A stretch of 64,000 nucleotides of DNA from CAIWHR01 sp963846855 (GCA_963846855.1 CAWJXK010000013.1:40240-104239); one strand, 5' to 3'. Counted from the stretch's first letter, positions 1 through 8,555 are shown. A program made the numbers and translations. Notes: a model not told the origin generated them from the letters alone.

Positions 1-432
1 CTGTGGAAGGCCCGGCACGCGGCCTACTACGCGTCGATGGCGCTGGCGCCCGGGAAGCAGGGGTTCGCCACCGATGCCTGCGTGCCGATCTCGCGGCTCG
101 CCGACTGCATCCTCGAGACGCGCGCCGACATCGACTCGACGGGGCTTGTCGCGTCGATCGTCGGTCACGTCGGCGACGGGAATTTTCACGTCGTCGTGCT
201 GTTCGACCCGAACGACCCCGCGGAGCGCGCCAAGGCGGAGGGGTTCACGCAGCGCACCAGCCTGCGCGCCATTGCCATGGGCGGAACCTGCACCGGCGAG
301 CACGGCATCGGCGTGCACAAGCTGAAGGCGCTGGTGGCTGAGCACGGCGAGGCGGTCGAGGTGATGCGCGCGATCAAGCGCGCGCTCGATCCGCACGACA
401 TCATGAATCCCGGCAAGACGGTGCCGATGTGA
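1..432 (+). CDS. glcD: Glycolate oxidase FAD-linked subunit, C-terminal part (cut by window edge)
   Basis: Only the last 143 codons are present; the reading frame is open from base 1. The fragment carries the FAD-oxidase C-terminal signature HVGDGNFH and the GEHGIG motif, and ends with the usual 'P.. IMNPGKT' tail of GlcD and D-lactate dehydrogenases. GlcD oxidises glycolate to glyoxylate at the inner membrane together with GlcE and GlcF, which lie just downstream in the same direction. The next gene starts about 50 bp later, so an operon is likely. D-lactate or 2-hydroxyglutarate dehydrogenase would look similar in this domain; the neighbouring glcE and glcF decide for glycolate oxidase. Confidence 0.9.
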   Translation: MWKARHAAYYASMALAPGKQGFATDACVPISRLADCILETRADIDSTGLVASIVGHVGDGNFHVVVLFDPNDPAERAKAEGFTQRTSLRAIAMGGTCTGEHGIGVHKLKALVAEHGEAVEVMRAIKRALDPHDIMNPGKTVPM

Positions 433-481
433 CGCTGGCATCCGCTGCCCGACCGCTGACGGCCGATTGGTGATCGCTGGC

Positions 482-1156
482 ATGTACACGCTCTATCTCG
501 GCAACAAGAACTACTCGACGTGGTCGCTGCGCGGCTGGCTCGCGGCCCGGCTGTCGGGTGCGCCGTTCACCGAGGTGATCGTGCAGCTCTCCGGCACGCC
601 CAACACGGATTGGCTCAGGTTCTCGCCGACGGCGCGCGTGCCCGCGCTGCACGACGGTGCCGTCGTCGTCTGGGATTCGCTGGCGATCTCGGAGTACCTG
701 GCCGAGCGGCATCCCGGCATGTGGCCCGCGGACCCGGCGACCCGGGCGTGGGCGCGATCCGTTTGCGCCGAAATGCATTCCGGATTCGGAAGCCTGCGCA
801 ACGACATGACGATGTGCATTCGCGAGCGCGTGGACGTGCGGCCGTGGTCTGCCGCGCTGCAGGCTGACATCGCCCGCGTCAGCGCGATCTGGAACGAGGG
901 CCGGCGGCGCTTCGGCGCGGGCGGCGATTTCCTATGCGGAGGCTTCTCGCTCGCCGACGTGTTCTACGCGCCCGTGGCGTTTCGCTTTCGCACGTACGGC
1001 GTCACGCCCCAAGGAGATGCCGTACCCTATCTCGCGGCGCTCCTCGCGCATCCGTTCCTGCGCGAATGGGAAGCCGCGGCGCTGGCCGACCCGACGGTGG
1101 TGGACGCCGACGAGCCCCGCCTGCTCTATCGCGACAAGATCAGGGCTGCCGGATGA
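482..1156 (+). CDS. Glutathione S-transferase family protein
   Basis: 224 residues, the usual size of a cytosolic GST. The N-terminal thioredoxin-like half reads YLGNKNYSTWSLRGW with the glutathione-site Ser, followed by the RVPAL cis-proline loop and the DSLAISEYLAE motif. The C-terminal half is the all-helical domain. I chose the ATG because homologues begin MYTLYLGNKNYS; in-frame TTG and GTG codons lie 12-15 bp upstream. The stop overlaps the start of glcE (ATGA), so it is translationally coupled inside the glycolate oxidase operon. Its role there is unknown; conjugation or reduction of reactive aldehydes is a guess. Confidence 0.85.
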   Translation: MYTLYLGNKNYSTWSLRGWLAARLSGAPFTEVIVQLSGTPNTDWLRFSPTARVPALHDGAVVVWDSLAISEYLAERHPGMWPADPATRAWARSVCAEMHSGFGSLRNDMTMCIRERVDVRPWSAALQADIARVSAIWNEGRRRFGAGGDFLCGGFSLADVFYAPVAFRFRTYGVTPQGDAVPYLAALLAHPFLREWEAAALADPTVVDADEPRLLYRDKIRAAG

Positions 1157-2241
1157 GCGAAGTGGTCATCGGCGAGTGGCAGGCGCGGATTCGTTCGGCC
1201 GCGGCGTCGGGCACGCCGCTGGTCCTGCGCGGCGGCGGCACCAAGGACTTCTACGGCGAGCGGCCACTGGGCGACGTCCTCAATACGACGGAATACGCCG
1301 GAATCATCGATTACGATCCGACCGAGCTCGTCGTGACGGCCCGCGCCGGAACCAACCTCGCGCAGCTCGAGCGCACGTTGCGTGAATCGGGACAGATGCT
1401 CGCCTGCGAGCCGCCGCGCTTCGGCGAAGCGGCCACGATCGGCGGCTTCGTCGCGGCGGGCCTGTCCGGACCGAGGCGGCCGTACGCGGGGGCCGTGCGC
1501 GACATCATCCTCGGCGTGCGCATCATCGACGGGAGCGGCGAGGACCTGTCGTTCGGCGGCCGGGTGATGAAAAACGTCGCGGGATTCGACGTCGCACGGC
1601 TGATGACCGGCGCGCTCGGCACGCTCGGATTGCTGACGGAAGTCTCGCTGCGCTGCGTGCCGCGCCCGAAGGAAGAGACCACGCGCATCTTCCAGTGCTC
1701 GGCGGACGAGGCGATCCGGCGCATGAACGAGTGGGGCGGCCTGCCCTTGCCGATCACGGCGACGACCTACCACGCCGGGCAGCTCGCAGTCCGGCTGTCG
1801 GGAGCCGCGCCGGCGATCAGCGCCGCCATCGCGAAAATCGGCGGCGCCGCGTTGCCCGGCAACGATTGGGGCGCCGCATTCTGGCGCAGCATCTGCGAGC
1901 ACACGCAGCCGTTCTTCCTCGACGCCGCCAAATCCGACGTGCCGATGTGGCGCCTGTCGGTGAAGTCGACGGCCCCGGATGGCGACCTCGGCGGCGACCA
2001 GCTGATCGAATGGGGCGGCGCCCTGCGCTGGCTCGCGGCGAACGATCGGGCCGATCCGACGCGGATTCGCGCGTGGGCGCAATCTCACGGGGGCCATGCG
2101 ACATTGTTTCGCGCGGCGAACAAGAGTCCGGGCGCATTCCAGCCGCTCGGCGCGACGCTGCAGGGATTGCACAAGCGCCTGAAGGCGGTGTTCGATCCCG
2201 CGGGCATTCTCAACCGTGGTCGCCTGTACCCCGATTTTTGA
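1153..2241 (+). CDS. glcE: Glycolate oxidase FAD-binding subunit GlcE
   Basis: 362 residues, close to known GlcE. An FAD-binding type-4 domain fills the N-terminal half: GGGTKDFYG near residue 30, then PTELVVTARAGT, then GEAATIGGFVAAGLSGP, then MKNVAGFDVARLMTGALG near residue 145. The C-terminal half is short, as in GlcE compared with GlcD. The ATG overlaps the stop of the GST gene by 4 bp, and glcF follows after 6 bp. GlcE is the second flavoprotein subunit of the membrane-associated glycolate oxidase. Confidence 0.93.
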   Translation: MSEVVIGEWQARIRSAAASGTPLVLRGGGTKDFYGERPLGDVLNTTEYAGIIDYDPTELVVTARAGTNLAQLERTLRESGQMLACEPPRFGEAATIGGFVAAGLSGPRRPYAGAVRDIILGVRIIDGSGEDLSFGGRVMKNVAGFDVARLMTGALGTLGLLTEVSLRCVPRPKEETTRIFQCSADEAIRRMNEWGGLPLPITATTYHAGQLAVRLSGAAPAISAAIAKIGGAALPGNDWGAAFWRSICEHTQPFFLDAAKSDVPMWRLSVKSTAPDGDLGGDQLIEWGGALRWLAANDRADPTRIRAWAQSHGGHATLFRAANKSPGAFQPLGATLQGLHKRLKAVFDPAGILNRGRLYPDF

Positions 2242-2247
2242 TACCCC

Positions 2248-3495
2248 ATGCAGACCGCGCTTGCCGATTTCATCCGCGACACGCCCGACGGGCGCGAGGC
2301 CGACGCAATCCTGCGCAGTTGCGTCCACTGCGGATTCTGCACGGCGACCTGTCCGACATACCAGCTCCTGGGCGACGAGCTCGACGGTCCGCGCGGACGC
2401 ATCTACCTGATCAAGGAGGTGCTGGAGGGCGCGGTGCCCACGGAAAAGACGCAGCTGCACCTCGATCGCTGCCTCACGTGTCTCAGTTGCGAAACCACCT
2501 GTCCGTCCGGCGTGAAGTACGGGCGCCTGGTCGACATCGGCCGGCGCGTCGTCGACGGCAAGGTCGGACGGCCGGCAGTCGAGCAGGCGAAGCGCTGGGG
2601 CCTCCGTGCCGGACTGATGTCGGCGCCGCTGTTCGGGACGGCGCTCGCGACGGGACGGCTCCTCAAGGGCTTTCTGCCGCGCGACCTTGCCGCGAGGATT
2701 CCTGATCGCAAGGCCACGGGCGCATGGCCCGCCGCGCGGCATCCCCGCAGGATGCTGGCGCTGACGAGCTGCGTGCAGGGGTCGATCGCACCGTCGATCG
2801 ACGCCGCGATGGCGCGAGTCCTCGACCGCATCGGCATTTCGCTCGTCGCCATTGCCGGCGGCGGATGCTGCGGAGCGATGCCGCATCATCTCAATCAGGA
2901 AGAAATCGCGCTCGCGACCGTCAAGCGCAACATCGACGCATGGTGGCCCGAGATCCAGGATGGTGCGGAAGCGATCGTCGTCACGGCGAGCGGCTGCGGC
3001 GTGATGGTCCGCGACTACGGACATCTGCTGCGCAACGATCCCGGGTACGCGGCAAAGGCGGCGCGGATATCGGAGCAGGCGCGCGACCCGGTAGAGATCG
3101 TCGCCGCGGAATGGTCGCAGATCGCGCCGCAGATCGCGATGGACATGGGCTCGAAGAAGGTCGCGTTCCATTCGCCGTGCTCGCTGCAGCACGGCCTCAG
3201 GCTCAAGGGCAACGTCGAGGAGATCGTCCACGCGCTCGGTCACGAGCTCACGCCGGTGCGCGACGCGCACCTGTGCTGCGGCGCCGCTGGCACATACGCA
3301 ATCCTGCAGCCCGTCATCTCGGCCGCGCTGCGCTCGCGCAAGCTCGCGGCGCTGGAGGAGGGCGATCCCGAGATCATCGCTACCGCGAACATCGGCTGTC
3401 TCGTGCATCTGGCCGAGCGCTCCAAGGCGCCGGTGCGCCACTGGATCGAGCTTCTCGACGAGCGGATGATGAACCGCAAGCGGGCCGTCGAATGA
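2248..3495 (+). CDS. glcF: Glycolate oxidase iron-sulfur subunit GlcF
   Basis: 415 residues. Two 4Fe-4S ferredoxin motifs lie near the N terminus (CVHCGFCTATCP about residue 29, CLTCLSCETTCP about residue 75), followed by two cysteine-rich CCG-type domains (GGGCCGAMPHH and HLCCGAAGTY), the layout of GlcF and heterodisulfide-reductase-like subunits. It passes electrons from the GlcD/GlcE flavins towards quinone. The stop codon TGA lies inside the ATGA that opens the first unit of a tandem repeat, so the gene ends exactly where the repeat array starts. Confidence 0.93.
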   Translation: MQTALADFIRDTPDGREADAILRSCVHCGFCTATCPTYQLLGDELDGPRGRIYLIKEVLEGAVPTEKTQLHLDRCLTCLSCETTCPSGVKYGRLVDIGRRVVDGKVGRPAVEQAKRWGLRAGLMSAPLFGTALATGRLLKGFLPRDLAARIPDRKATGAWPAARHPRRMLALTSCVQGSIAPSIDAAMARVLDRIGISLVAIAGGGCCGAMPHHLNQEEIALATVKRNIDAWWPEIQDGAEAIVVTASGCGVMVRDYGHLLRNDPGYAAKAARISEQARDPVEIVAAEWSQIAPQIAMDMGSKKVAFHSPCSLQHGLRLKGNVEEIVHALGHELTPVRDAHLCCGAAGTYAILQPVISAALRSRKLAALEEGDPEIIATANIGCLVHLAERSKAPVRHWIELLDERMMNRKRAVE

Positions 3496-3925
3496 GCGAG
3501 GCGGGCGAAGCCCAGGGCCGAAGGCCGCGTCGCCGAGCGATTGAGCCGCGGCCGACAGCTTGTCGCGTCGAATGAGGTGTTCGCGTACGGAGGCCGCGGT
3601 ATGAGCGAGGCGGGCGAAGCCCAGGGCCGAAGGCCGCGTCGCCGAGCGATTGAGCGCGGCCGACAGCTTGTCGCGTCGAATGAGGTGTTCGCGTACGGAG
3701 GCCGCGGTATGAGCGAGGCGGGCGAAGCCCAGGGCCGAAGGCCGCGTCGCCGAGCGATTGAGCGCGGCCGACAGCTTGTCGCGTCGAATGAGGTGTTCGC
3801 GTACGGAGGCCGCGGTATGAGCGAGGCGGGCGAAGCCCAGGGCCGAAGGCCGCGTCGCCGGGCGATTGACGGCGGCCGACGACTCAGCACATCGATTGCG
3901 GTATTCGCGTGCGGAGGCCGCGGTT
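3492..3925 (+). repeat. Four tandem units of a 108-bp structured repeat
   Basis: Units start at 3492, 3601, 3709 and 3817, each with ATGAGCGAGGCGGGCGAAGC. The spacing is 109, 108 and 108 bp; the first unit has one extra base and the last is degenerate in its second half. Each unit contains a GGCC-GAA-GGCC hairpin about 25 bases in, and the full units end in CGTACGGAGGCCGCGGT, placing a Shine-Dalgarno-like GGAGG before the ATG of the next unit. The 108-bp units are free of stops in one forward frame (36 codons) and in the antisense frames, so very long spurious ORFs run through them. No real gene is seen between glcF and 3985. Confidence 0.9.
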
Positions 3926-3984
3926 TGAGGGGGCGCTCGCTTTTGCGCACAGCCGTGAACGCGCATTTGCCGTAAACCCGCCGC

Positions 3985-4464
3985 ATGAGTCCACCGGCAA
4001 AATCCCGCGCCGCCGCGACCGTTCCCGCACGCCCCGGGCTGCGCGACGGGTACCGCTATTTCCTGGCTATTCCGACGCGCTGGCTGGACAACGATTCATA
4101 CGGCCACGTCAACAACGTGACGTATTACTCGTATTTCGACACGGCGGTGAACGAGCACCTCATCCGCGTCGGCGGCCTCGATATCGCGCGCGATTCCGCG
4201 ATCGGGCTGGTCGTCGAGACACTGTGCAAGTTCCGGAAGTCGCTGACATTCCCCGACGTCGTCGACGCGGGTCTGCGCGTCGTCAAGCTCGGCACGTCGT
4301 CGGTCAAGTACGAGATCGGGCTGTTTCGCCGCGACGATCCGGAGCCTGCGGCGACGGGGCATTTCGTGCATGTCTGGGTCGATCGTGCGACCCAGCGGCC
4401 GGTTCCGATACCGCCCACCATCCGGAATGCCCTGGAATCACTCGTCGGGGATGCGCTCGAATGA
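3985..4464 (+). CDS. Acyl-CoA thioesterase, hotdog fold (4-hydroxybenzoyl-CoA thioesterase/YbgC type)
   Basis: 159 residues, the normal length for a single hotdog domain. The signature TRWLDNDSYGHVNNVTYYSY (about residues 32-51) contains the catalytic Asp and the HVNN stretch of this family. A central helix and the expected beta-strands follow (ALCKFRKSLTF-like segment, then GTSSVKYEIGLF). It would hydrolyse an acyl-CoA to free acid plus CoA; the substrate cannot be told. It sits between two arrays of the same repeat family, and its TGA stop overlaps the ATGA opening the second array, just as glcF does with the first. Confidence 0.88.
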   Translation: MSPPAKSRAAATVPARPGLRDGYRYFLAIPTRWLDNDSYGHVNNVTYYSYFDTAVNEHLIRVGGLDIARDSAIGLVVETLCKFRKSLTFPDVVDAGLRVVKLGTSSVKYEIGLFRRDDPEPAATGHFVHVWVDRATQRPVPIPPTIRNALESLVGDALE

Positions 4465-4712
4465 GCGAGGCGGGCGAGCGCAGCGAGCCCAGGCCCGAAG
4501 GGCGCGTCGCCGAGCGATTGAGCGCGGTCGACGACTCACCTCGTCGACTATGGTAATCGCGTACGGAGGCCGCGGTGTGAGCGAGGCGGGCGAGCGCAGC
4601 GAGCCCAGGCCCGAAGGGCGCGTCGCCGAGCGATTGAGCGCGGTCGACGACTCACCTCGTCGACTATGGTAATCGCGTACGGAGGCCGCGGTGTGAGCGA
4701 GGCGGGCGAAGC
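4461..4712 (+). repeat. Second array of the same repeat family, 116-bp units
   Basis: Units start at 4461, 4577 and 4693 (period 116 bp); the third is cut after about 20 bp, where unique sequence leading into the GNAT gene begins. Compared with the 108-bp units, both ends (GAGCGAGGCGGGCGA and CGTACGGAGGCCGCGGT) and the block CGCGTCGCCGAGCGATTGAG are kept. The hairpin reads GCCC-GAA-GGGC instead of GGCC-GAA-GGCC, a compensatory base-pair swap. Each unit encodes a short reading frame ending after about 31 codons. Confidence 0.88.
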
Positions 4713-4743
4713 AGTTCGCACGAGCGAAATTCACTGTGCGGAG

Positions 4744-5211
4744 ATGACGTCGGACACGCGCTCGGCGGCGATGACGCTCCTCGGCGCGTTCCTCGGAGAG
4801 GACGATCACTATCTTGCGTCGAGCGCAGCGTACGGCGACGGCGGCCAAGCGGCGCTCGAACGCGCGCTCGATCTGTTCGTGCTGCATCCGGAGATCGGAT
4901 TCGTCTGGCTGGCGTTCGCGGGCGACGACGGCAATCGCACCGCCGTCGGCGCCTGCGTCGTGTGCCACGCGATCTCGACCTCGAAGGGGACGCTCGTCGC
5001 GAAGCTCGACGACGTGACGATCGACGCCGAGTGGCAGGGACGCGGGGTCGGCAGCGCCATGCTCGACGCGCTCGTGGCGCGCCTGCGTGCCGCCGGCATC
5101 ACCCGCATCGACACCGCGTGCCACCGCGACAACGCCGGCGCCTGGCGCTTCTACGAGCGGCACGGCTTCCTCCCGCTCGACGAGGAGCGGATCGCCCGGG
5201 TGATCGGGTGA
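4744..5211 (+). CDS. GNAT family N-acetyltransferase
   Basis: 155 residues from this ATG. The GNAT acetyl-CoA binding motif is visible as VTIDAEWQGRGVGSAML (about residues 85-101), followed by the ITRIDTACHRDNAGAWRFYERHGF segment that closes the fold. The substrate is unknown. The start is uncertain: an in-frame GTG at 4693 is preceded by a strong GGAGG and lies in the last repeat unit, which would add 17 repeat-encoded residues. The ATG at 4744 has GGAG directly against it, too close to be ideal. Confidence 0.8.
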   Translation: MTSDTRSAAMTLLGAFLGEDDHYLASSAAYGDGGQAALERALDLFVLHPEIGFVWLAFAGDDGNRTAVGACVVCHAISTSKGTLVAKLDDVTIDAEWQGRGVGSAMLDALVARLRAAGITRIDTACHRDNAGAWRFYERHGFLPLDEERIARVIG

Positions 5212-5263
5212 TGCGCGCCGCGACACGGGGCCGACGGAGCGCGCGGTGATCGTGCCCATCCGG

Positions 5264-5968
5264 ATGGTCGCGCTGATCCCGGCGGCCGGAGGCGGCTCGC
5301 GTTTCGGCGGACGGGTGCCGAAACAGTATGCGAATCTCCGCGGCGAGACGGTGATCTCGCGCACGCTGGACCGCCTGGCCATGGCGCTTCCGCGCGCCGA
5401 GCTCCTCGTCGCGCTGGCGCCGGACGACCGGATCTTCGAGTCGAAACTCGCGCCGGGGCAGCGGGTCGAGGCGCTGCGCTGCGGCGGCGCGATGCGCGGC
5501 GACACCGTTGCCAATGCGCTCGCCGCGCTCGCGCCGCGCTGTGCCGCCGATGACTGGATTCTCGTTCACGATGCGGCGCGGCCGTGCGTTCCGGTCGATG
5601 CGCTGCTGCGCCTCGTGGCCGACCTCGAGCACGACGCGGTCGGAGGCCTGCTCGCGATTCCGGTCGCCGACACGCTGAAGCGCGAAGACCCGGCGCAGGC
5701 GCACCGCGTGCTGCGTACCGAGGAGCGCTCGCGGCTGTGGCAGGCGCAGACGCCGCAGATGTTTCGCTTCGGCGTCCTGCGCGCGGCATTCGCGCGTCCG
5801 GACCGCGGATCGGTCACCGACGAAGCGCAGGCGGTCGAGGCGCTCGCGGCGACCGGCGCATGCGGCGCACCGCGGCTCGTTCCCGGCAGCCCGCAGAACA
5901 TCAAGATCACCTACGCTGGCGATCTCGCGCTGGCGGCGGCCATACTCGAGGCACAGGAAAGCCCGTGA
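5264..5968 (+). CDS. ispD: 2-C-methyl-D-erythritol 4-phosphate cytidylyltransferase
   Basis: 234 residues, typical of IspD. The nucleotidyltransferase loop IPAAGGGSRFGGRVPKQY is at the N terminus, the VHDAARP motif near residue 102 and the TDEAQAVE segment near residue 187; all are family signatures. IspD makes CDP-methylerythritol from MEP and CTP in the non-mevalonate isoprenoid pathway. An in-frame GTG at 5246 is an alternative start. The TGA stop overlaps the ATG of ispF, giving the common coupled ispD-ispF pair. Confidence 0.95.
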   Translation: MVALIPAAGGGSRFGGRVPKQYANLRGETVISRTLDRLAMALPRAELLVALAPDDRIFESKLAPGQRVEALRCGGAMRGDTVANALAALAPRCAADDWILVHDAARPCVPVDALLRLVADLEHDAVGGLLAIPVADTLKREDPAQAHRVLRTEERSRLWQAQTPQMFRFGVLRAAFARPDRGSVTDEAQAVEALAATGACGAPRLVPGSPQNIKITYAGDLALAAAILEAQESP

Positions 5969-6447
5969 TGACGATACGCATCGGCAACGGTTTCGACGTG
6001 CACGCGTTTTCCGCAGGGCGCAAGCTCGTGCTGGGCGGAGTCACCATCGCGCATCCACGCGGGCTCCTTGGGCACTCCGATGCGGACGTGCTGGTGCACG
6101 CCGTCTGCGACGCGGTGCTGGGCGCGCTCGCAAGGGGCGATCTCGGCGCGCATTTTCCGGACACCGACGCGCGCTGGAAGGACGCCGACAGCAGGGCGCT
6201 GCTGCGCCACGTCGCCGCGCTGATGCGCGAGGACGGTCTTGCCGTCGCCAACCTCGACACGACGCTCATCGCGCAGGCGCCGAAGCTGGCCCCGCATGTG
6301 CCGGCGATGCGCGCGAACATCGCGCAGGATCTCGGGTGCGCCGTCGACCAGGTCAGCGTCAAGTCGACCACGACCGAGCGCCTCGGATTCGCGGGGCGCG
6401 AGGAGGGCATCGCCGCTCTGGCGACCGTCCTTCTCACGTCGGAGTAG
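5968..6447 (+). CDS. ispF: 2-C-methyl-D-erythritol 2,4-cyclodiphosphate synthase
   Basis: 159 residues. The zinc-binding start GNGFDVHAF and the GLLGHSDADVLVHA segment hold the metal ligands Asp and His; HFPDTD and the C-terminal KSTTTERLGFAGREEG are IspF signatures. It cyclises CDP-ME 2-phosphate to MEcPP, downstream of IspD and IspE. It overlaps ispD by one base. Its stop is 5 bp from the convergent stop of the sensor kinase gene. Confidence 0.96.
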   Translation: MTIRIGNGFDVHAFSAGRKLVLGGVTIAHPRGLLGHSDADVLVHAVCDAVLGALARGDLGAHFPDTDARWKDADSRALLRHVAALMREDGLAVANLDTTLIAQAPKLAPHVPAMRANIAQDLGCAVDQVSVKSTTTERLGFAGREEGIAALATVLLTSE

Positions 6448-6452
6448 CCGCG

Positions 6453-7763
6453 CTACGCTGAAACGGGGATCGCGACGCGGGCGACGTTGCCGCCGCCCTC
6501 GCGCGGCGTGAGCTCGAGGCGCCCGCCGTGCATGCGGGCGATGCGCTCGACGATCGCGAGGCCGAGCCCCGCGCCGGCGACGCCGCTCGCGTTGCTGCGC
6601 GCCGACGATCCGCGCGAGAACGGCTGCTTCACGCGCTCGACGTCCGCGGGAGCGATGCCGGGCCCGCGGTCGACGACCTCGAGCACGAAGTCGCCGCCGG
6701 ATCGCGATGTCGACACTTCGACCGGCGGCGCGCCGTAGGAGATCGCGTTGTCGACGAGGTTGGCGACGAGGCGCGAGTAGGCGGTCTTGCGCAGCCTGAC
6801 GGGCGGCACGCTGCCTGGCAGGAACCTGAGCTCGTCCCCGCTGCGATGATAGCGCTCGATGCACGCCTGCACGATGGCGTTGGGATCGACAGGCTCGATC
6901 GCCGATTCGTGATCGCCGCGCGCGAAATCGAGAAACTGGCCGATGATCCGGTCCATTTCCTCGATGTCGTCGACCATGCCCTCGCGCGCGCCGTCGTCGC
7001 GCCCGTCGATCTCGATGCCGAGCCGCAGCCGCGCGAGCGGCGTGCGCAGGTCGTGCGACACGCCGGCGAGCAACAGCGCGCGATCCTGTTCCAGCTGGCG
7101 CAGGTTCTGCGTCATCACGTTGAATCCCCGGTTCAGCGTCGCGATTTCCGACGGGCCGCTTTCCGGCAGCGGTGGCGGCATCTCGCCGCGGCCGACGCGC
7201 TCGACGGCGGCGTTGAGATCGCGCAGCGGCCGGGCGATGTAGCGGGCGAACAGGAACGCCGAGGCGAGCAGCACCGCGGCAAGCGCGAGGCTCCAGACGA
7301 TCGCGTGGATCGGCTCGTCCTCGCTCGGATGTCGCGGCAATGGAAAGCCGATCCAGTAGCCGGTGCCGCCGGCGACCACCCGCACGAACAGCAGCCCGCG
7401 GCCGGACGCTATCCGAAGCTCCGTGCCTTCGCCCATCTGCTCGCGCAGCCGGCTCTCGAGATCGCGCATCGCGGGGCCCAGCGGAGGACCGCCGGGATTG
7501 GGCCGAAGATCCTCGGGCAGGATGCGAACGTCGTATTCGCGGCCGATCCGGAGCAGCGACTCGCGACGCTCGCGCGCGTCGGCGGCTTCGACCGCGGCGC
7601 GCACGGCCTGCAGCTGCGCGATCTTGGTGTCGCCGAAGGCGCGCGCCAGCAGCGCCGCGCGGTCCTGGCGAAAGAAGAGAATCGTCGCGACGAGCGAGAT
7701 CGCGACGACGACGAGCAGCAGCAGCGCGAGGCGGCCGAACAGCGAGCGCGGATAGAGCGTCAC
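6453..7763 (-). CDS. EnvZ-like sensor histidine kinase
   Basis: 436 residues with a GTG start. Order: first membrane helix (residues about 12-30), a periplasmic loop of about 120 residues, second helix (about 153-174), HAMP linker ending near residue 225, H-box GVSHDLRTPLARLRL with phospho-acceptor His237, then an ATPase domain with N box NLVDNAISYG, DRGPGIAP and GAGLGLAIVERI. It starts 4 bp after the stop of the response regulator gene and is surely co-transcribed with it. The periplasmic input and the divergent Spy/CpxP-like gene suggest envelope stress sensing, which is inference. Confidence 0.93.
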   Translation of the reverse strand: MTLYPRSLFGRLALLLLVVVAISLVATILFFRQDRAALLARAFGDTKIAQLQAVRAAVEAADARERRESLLRIGREYDVRILPEDLRPNPGGPPLGPAMRDLESRLREQMGEGTELRIASGRGLLFVRVVAGGTGYWIGFPLPRHPSEDEPIHAIVWSLALAAVLLASAFLFARYIARPLRDLNAAVERVGRGEMPPPLPESGPSEIATLNRGFNVMTQNLRQLEQDRALLLAGVSHDLRTPLARLRLGIEIDGRDDGAREGMVDDIEEMDRIIGQFLDFARGDHESAIEPVDPNAIVQACIERYHRSGDELRFLPGSVPPVRLRKTAYSRLVANLVDNAISYGAPPVEVSTSRSGGDFVLEVVDRGPGIAPADVERVKQPFSRGSSARSNASGVAGAGLGLAIVERIARMHGGRLELTPREGGGNVARVAIPVSA

Positions 7764-7767
7764 CGCG

Positions 7768-8514
7768 TCACGACTCCGCGGCCGCCGCGTCGGCGCCGTC
7801 GTCGGGAACGAACACGTAGCCGAATCCCCACACCGTCTGGATATAGCGGGGATTCGCCGGATCGGGCTCGACCAGCTTGCGCAGCCGCGAGACCTGGACG
7901 TCGATCGCGCGGTCGAATACGTCGTGGTCGCGACCGCGCGCGAGCAGCATCAGCTTCTCCCGGGCAAGGGGCTGGCGCGGATGCTGCGCGAAGACCTTGA
8001 CCAGGGAGAATTCGCCGGTCGTGAGGTGAATCGTCTCGCCGTCGTGGGTGAGCGTGCGCGCGGCGAGGTCGAGCGTGAAGCGGCCGAACGCGGACTTGCC
8101 GGCCGCCGCGGGCGCGCCGGGCGCGAGGCGCTCCGTGTGGCGGCGGAGCACCGCGTTGATGCGCGCGACGAGCTCGCGCGGGTTGAACGGCTTGGCCAGG
8201 TAATCATCGGCGCCCATCTCCAGCCCGACGATGCGATCGACGTCATCGCCCTTCGCGGTGAGCATGATGATCGGCACGCTCTCGCCGGCGCCGCGCAGGC
8301 GCCGGCAGATCGACAGGCCGTCCTCGCCGGGCAGCATGAGGTCGAGCACGATCAGATGTGGTGGATCGCGCTGCAGCTTCTTGTCGAGGTCGCGCGGGTC
8401 GGCCAGCGTCGAGACGTCGAAGCCCTGCTCGGCGAGGTAGCGCGACAGGAGGTCGCGCAGGCGAACGTCGTCGTCGACGACGAGGATCTTCGCGGGGGTG
8501 TCCTTTGTTGCCAT
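7768..8514 (-). CDS. OmpR-family response regulator
   Basis: 248 residues. The receiver domain holds the acidic DDD near residue 14, phospho-acceptor Asp58 (VLDLMLPG), the LTAKGDD threonine and the KPFNP lysine. The C-terminal winged helix ends with VQVSRLRKLVEPDPANPRYIQTVWGFGYVF, which is close to OmpR itself. It lies upstream of the EnvZ-like kinase gene and divergent from the Spy/CpxP-like gene; a direct repeat fitting this regulator class lies in the shared promoter region. Confidence 0.94.
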   Translation of the reverse strand: MATKDTPAKILVVDDDVRLRDLLSRYLAEQGFDVSTLADPRDLDKKLQRDPPHLIVLDLMLPGEDGLSICRRLRGAGESVPIIMLTAKGDDVDRIVGLEMGADDYLAKPFNPRELVARINAVLRRHTERLAPGAPAAAGKSAFGRFTLDLAARTLTHDGETIHLTTGEFSLVKVFAQHPRQPLAREKLMLLARGRDHDVFDRAIDVQVSRLRKLVEPDPANPRYIQTVWGFGYVFVPDDGADAAAAES

Positions 8515-8555
8515 GGTGCATTAAACGTGTCGAAACGCAAGGCGTGGGCGCTTGG

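Noticed and set aside
1126..3966. 946-codon open frame on the minus strand across glcE, glcF and the repeats
   Set aside because: Antisense of well-identified genes; Arg/Ala-rich composition typical of GC-rich shadow frames; the repeat units merely keep it open.
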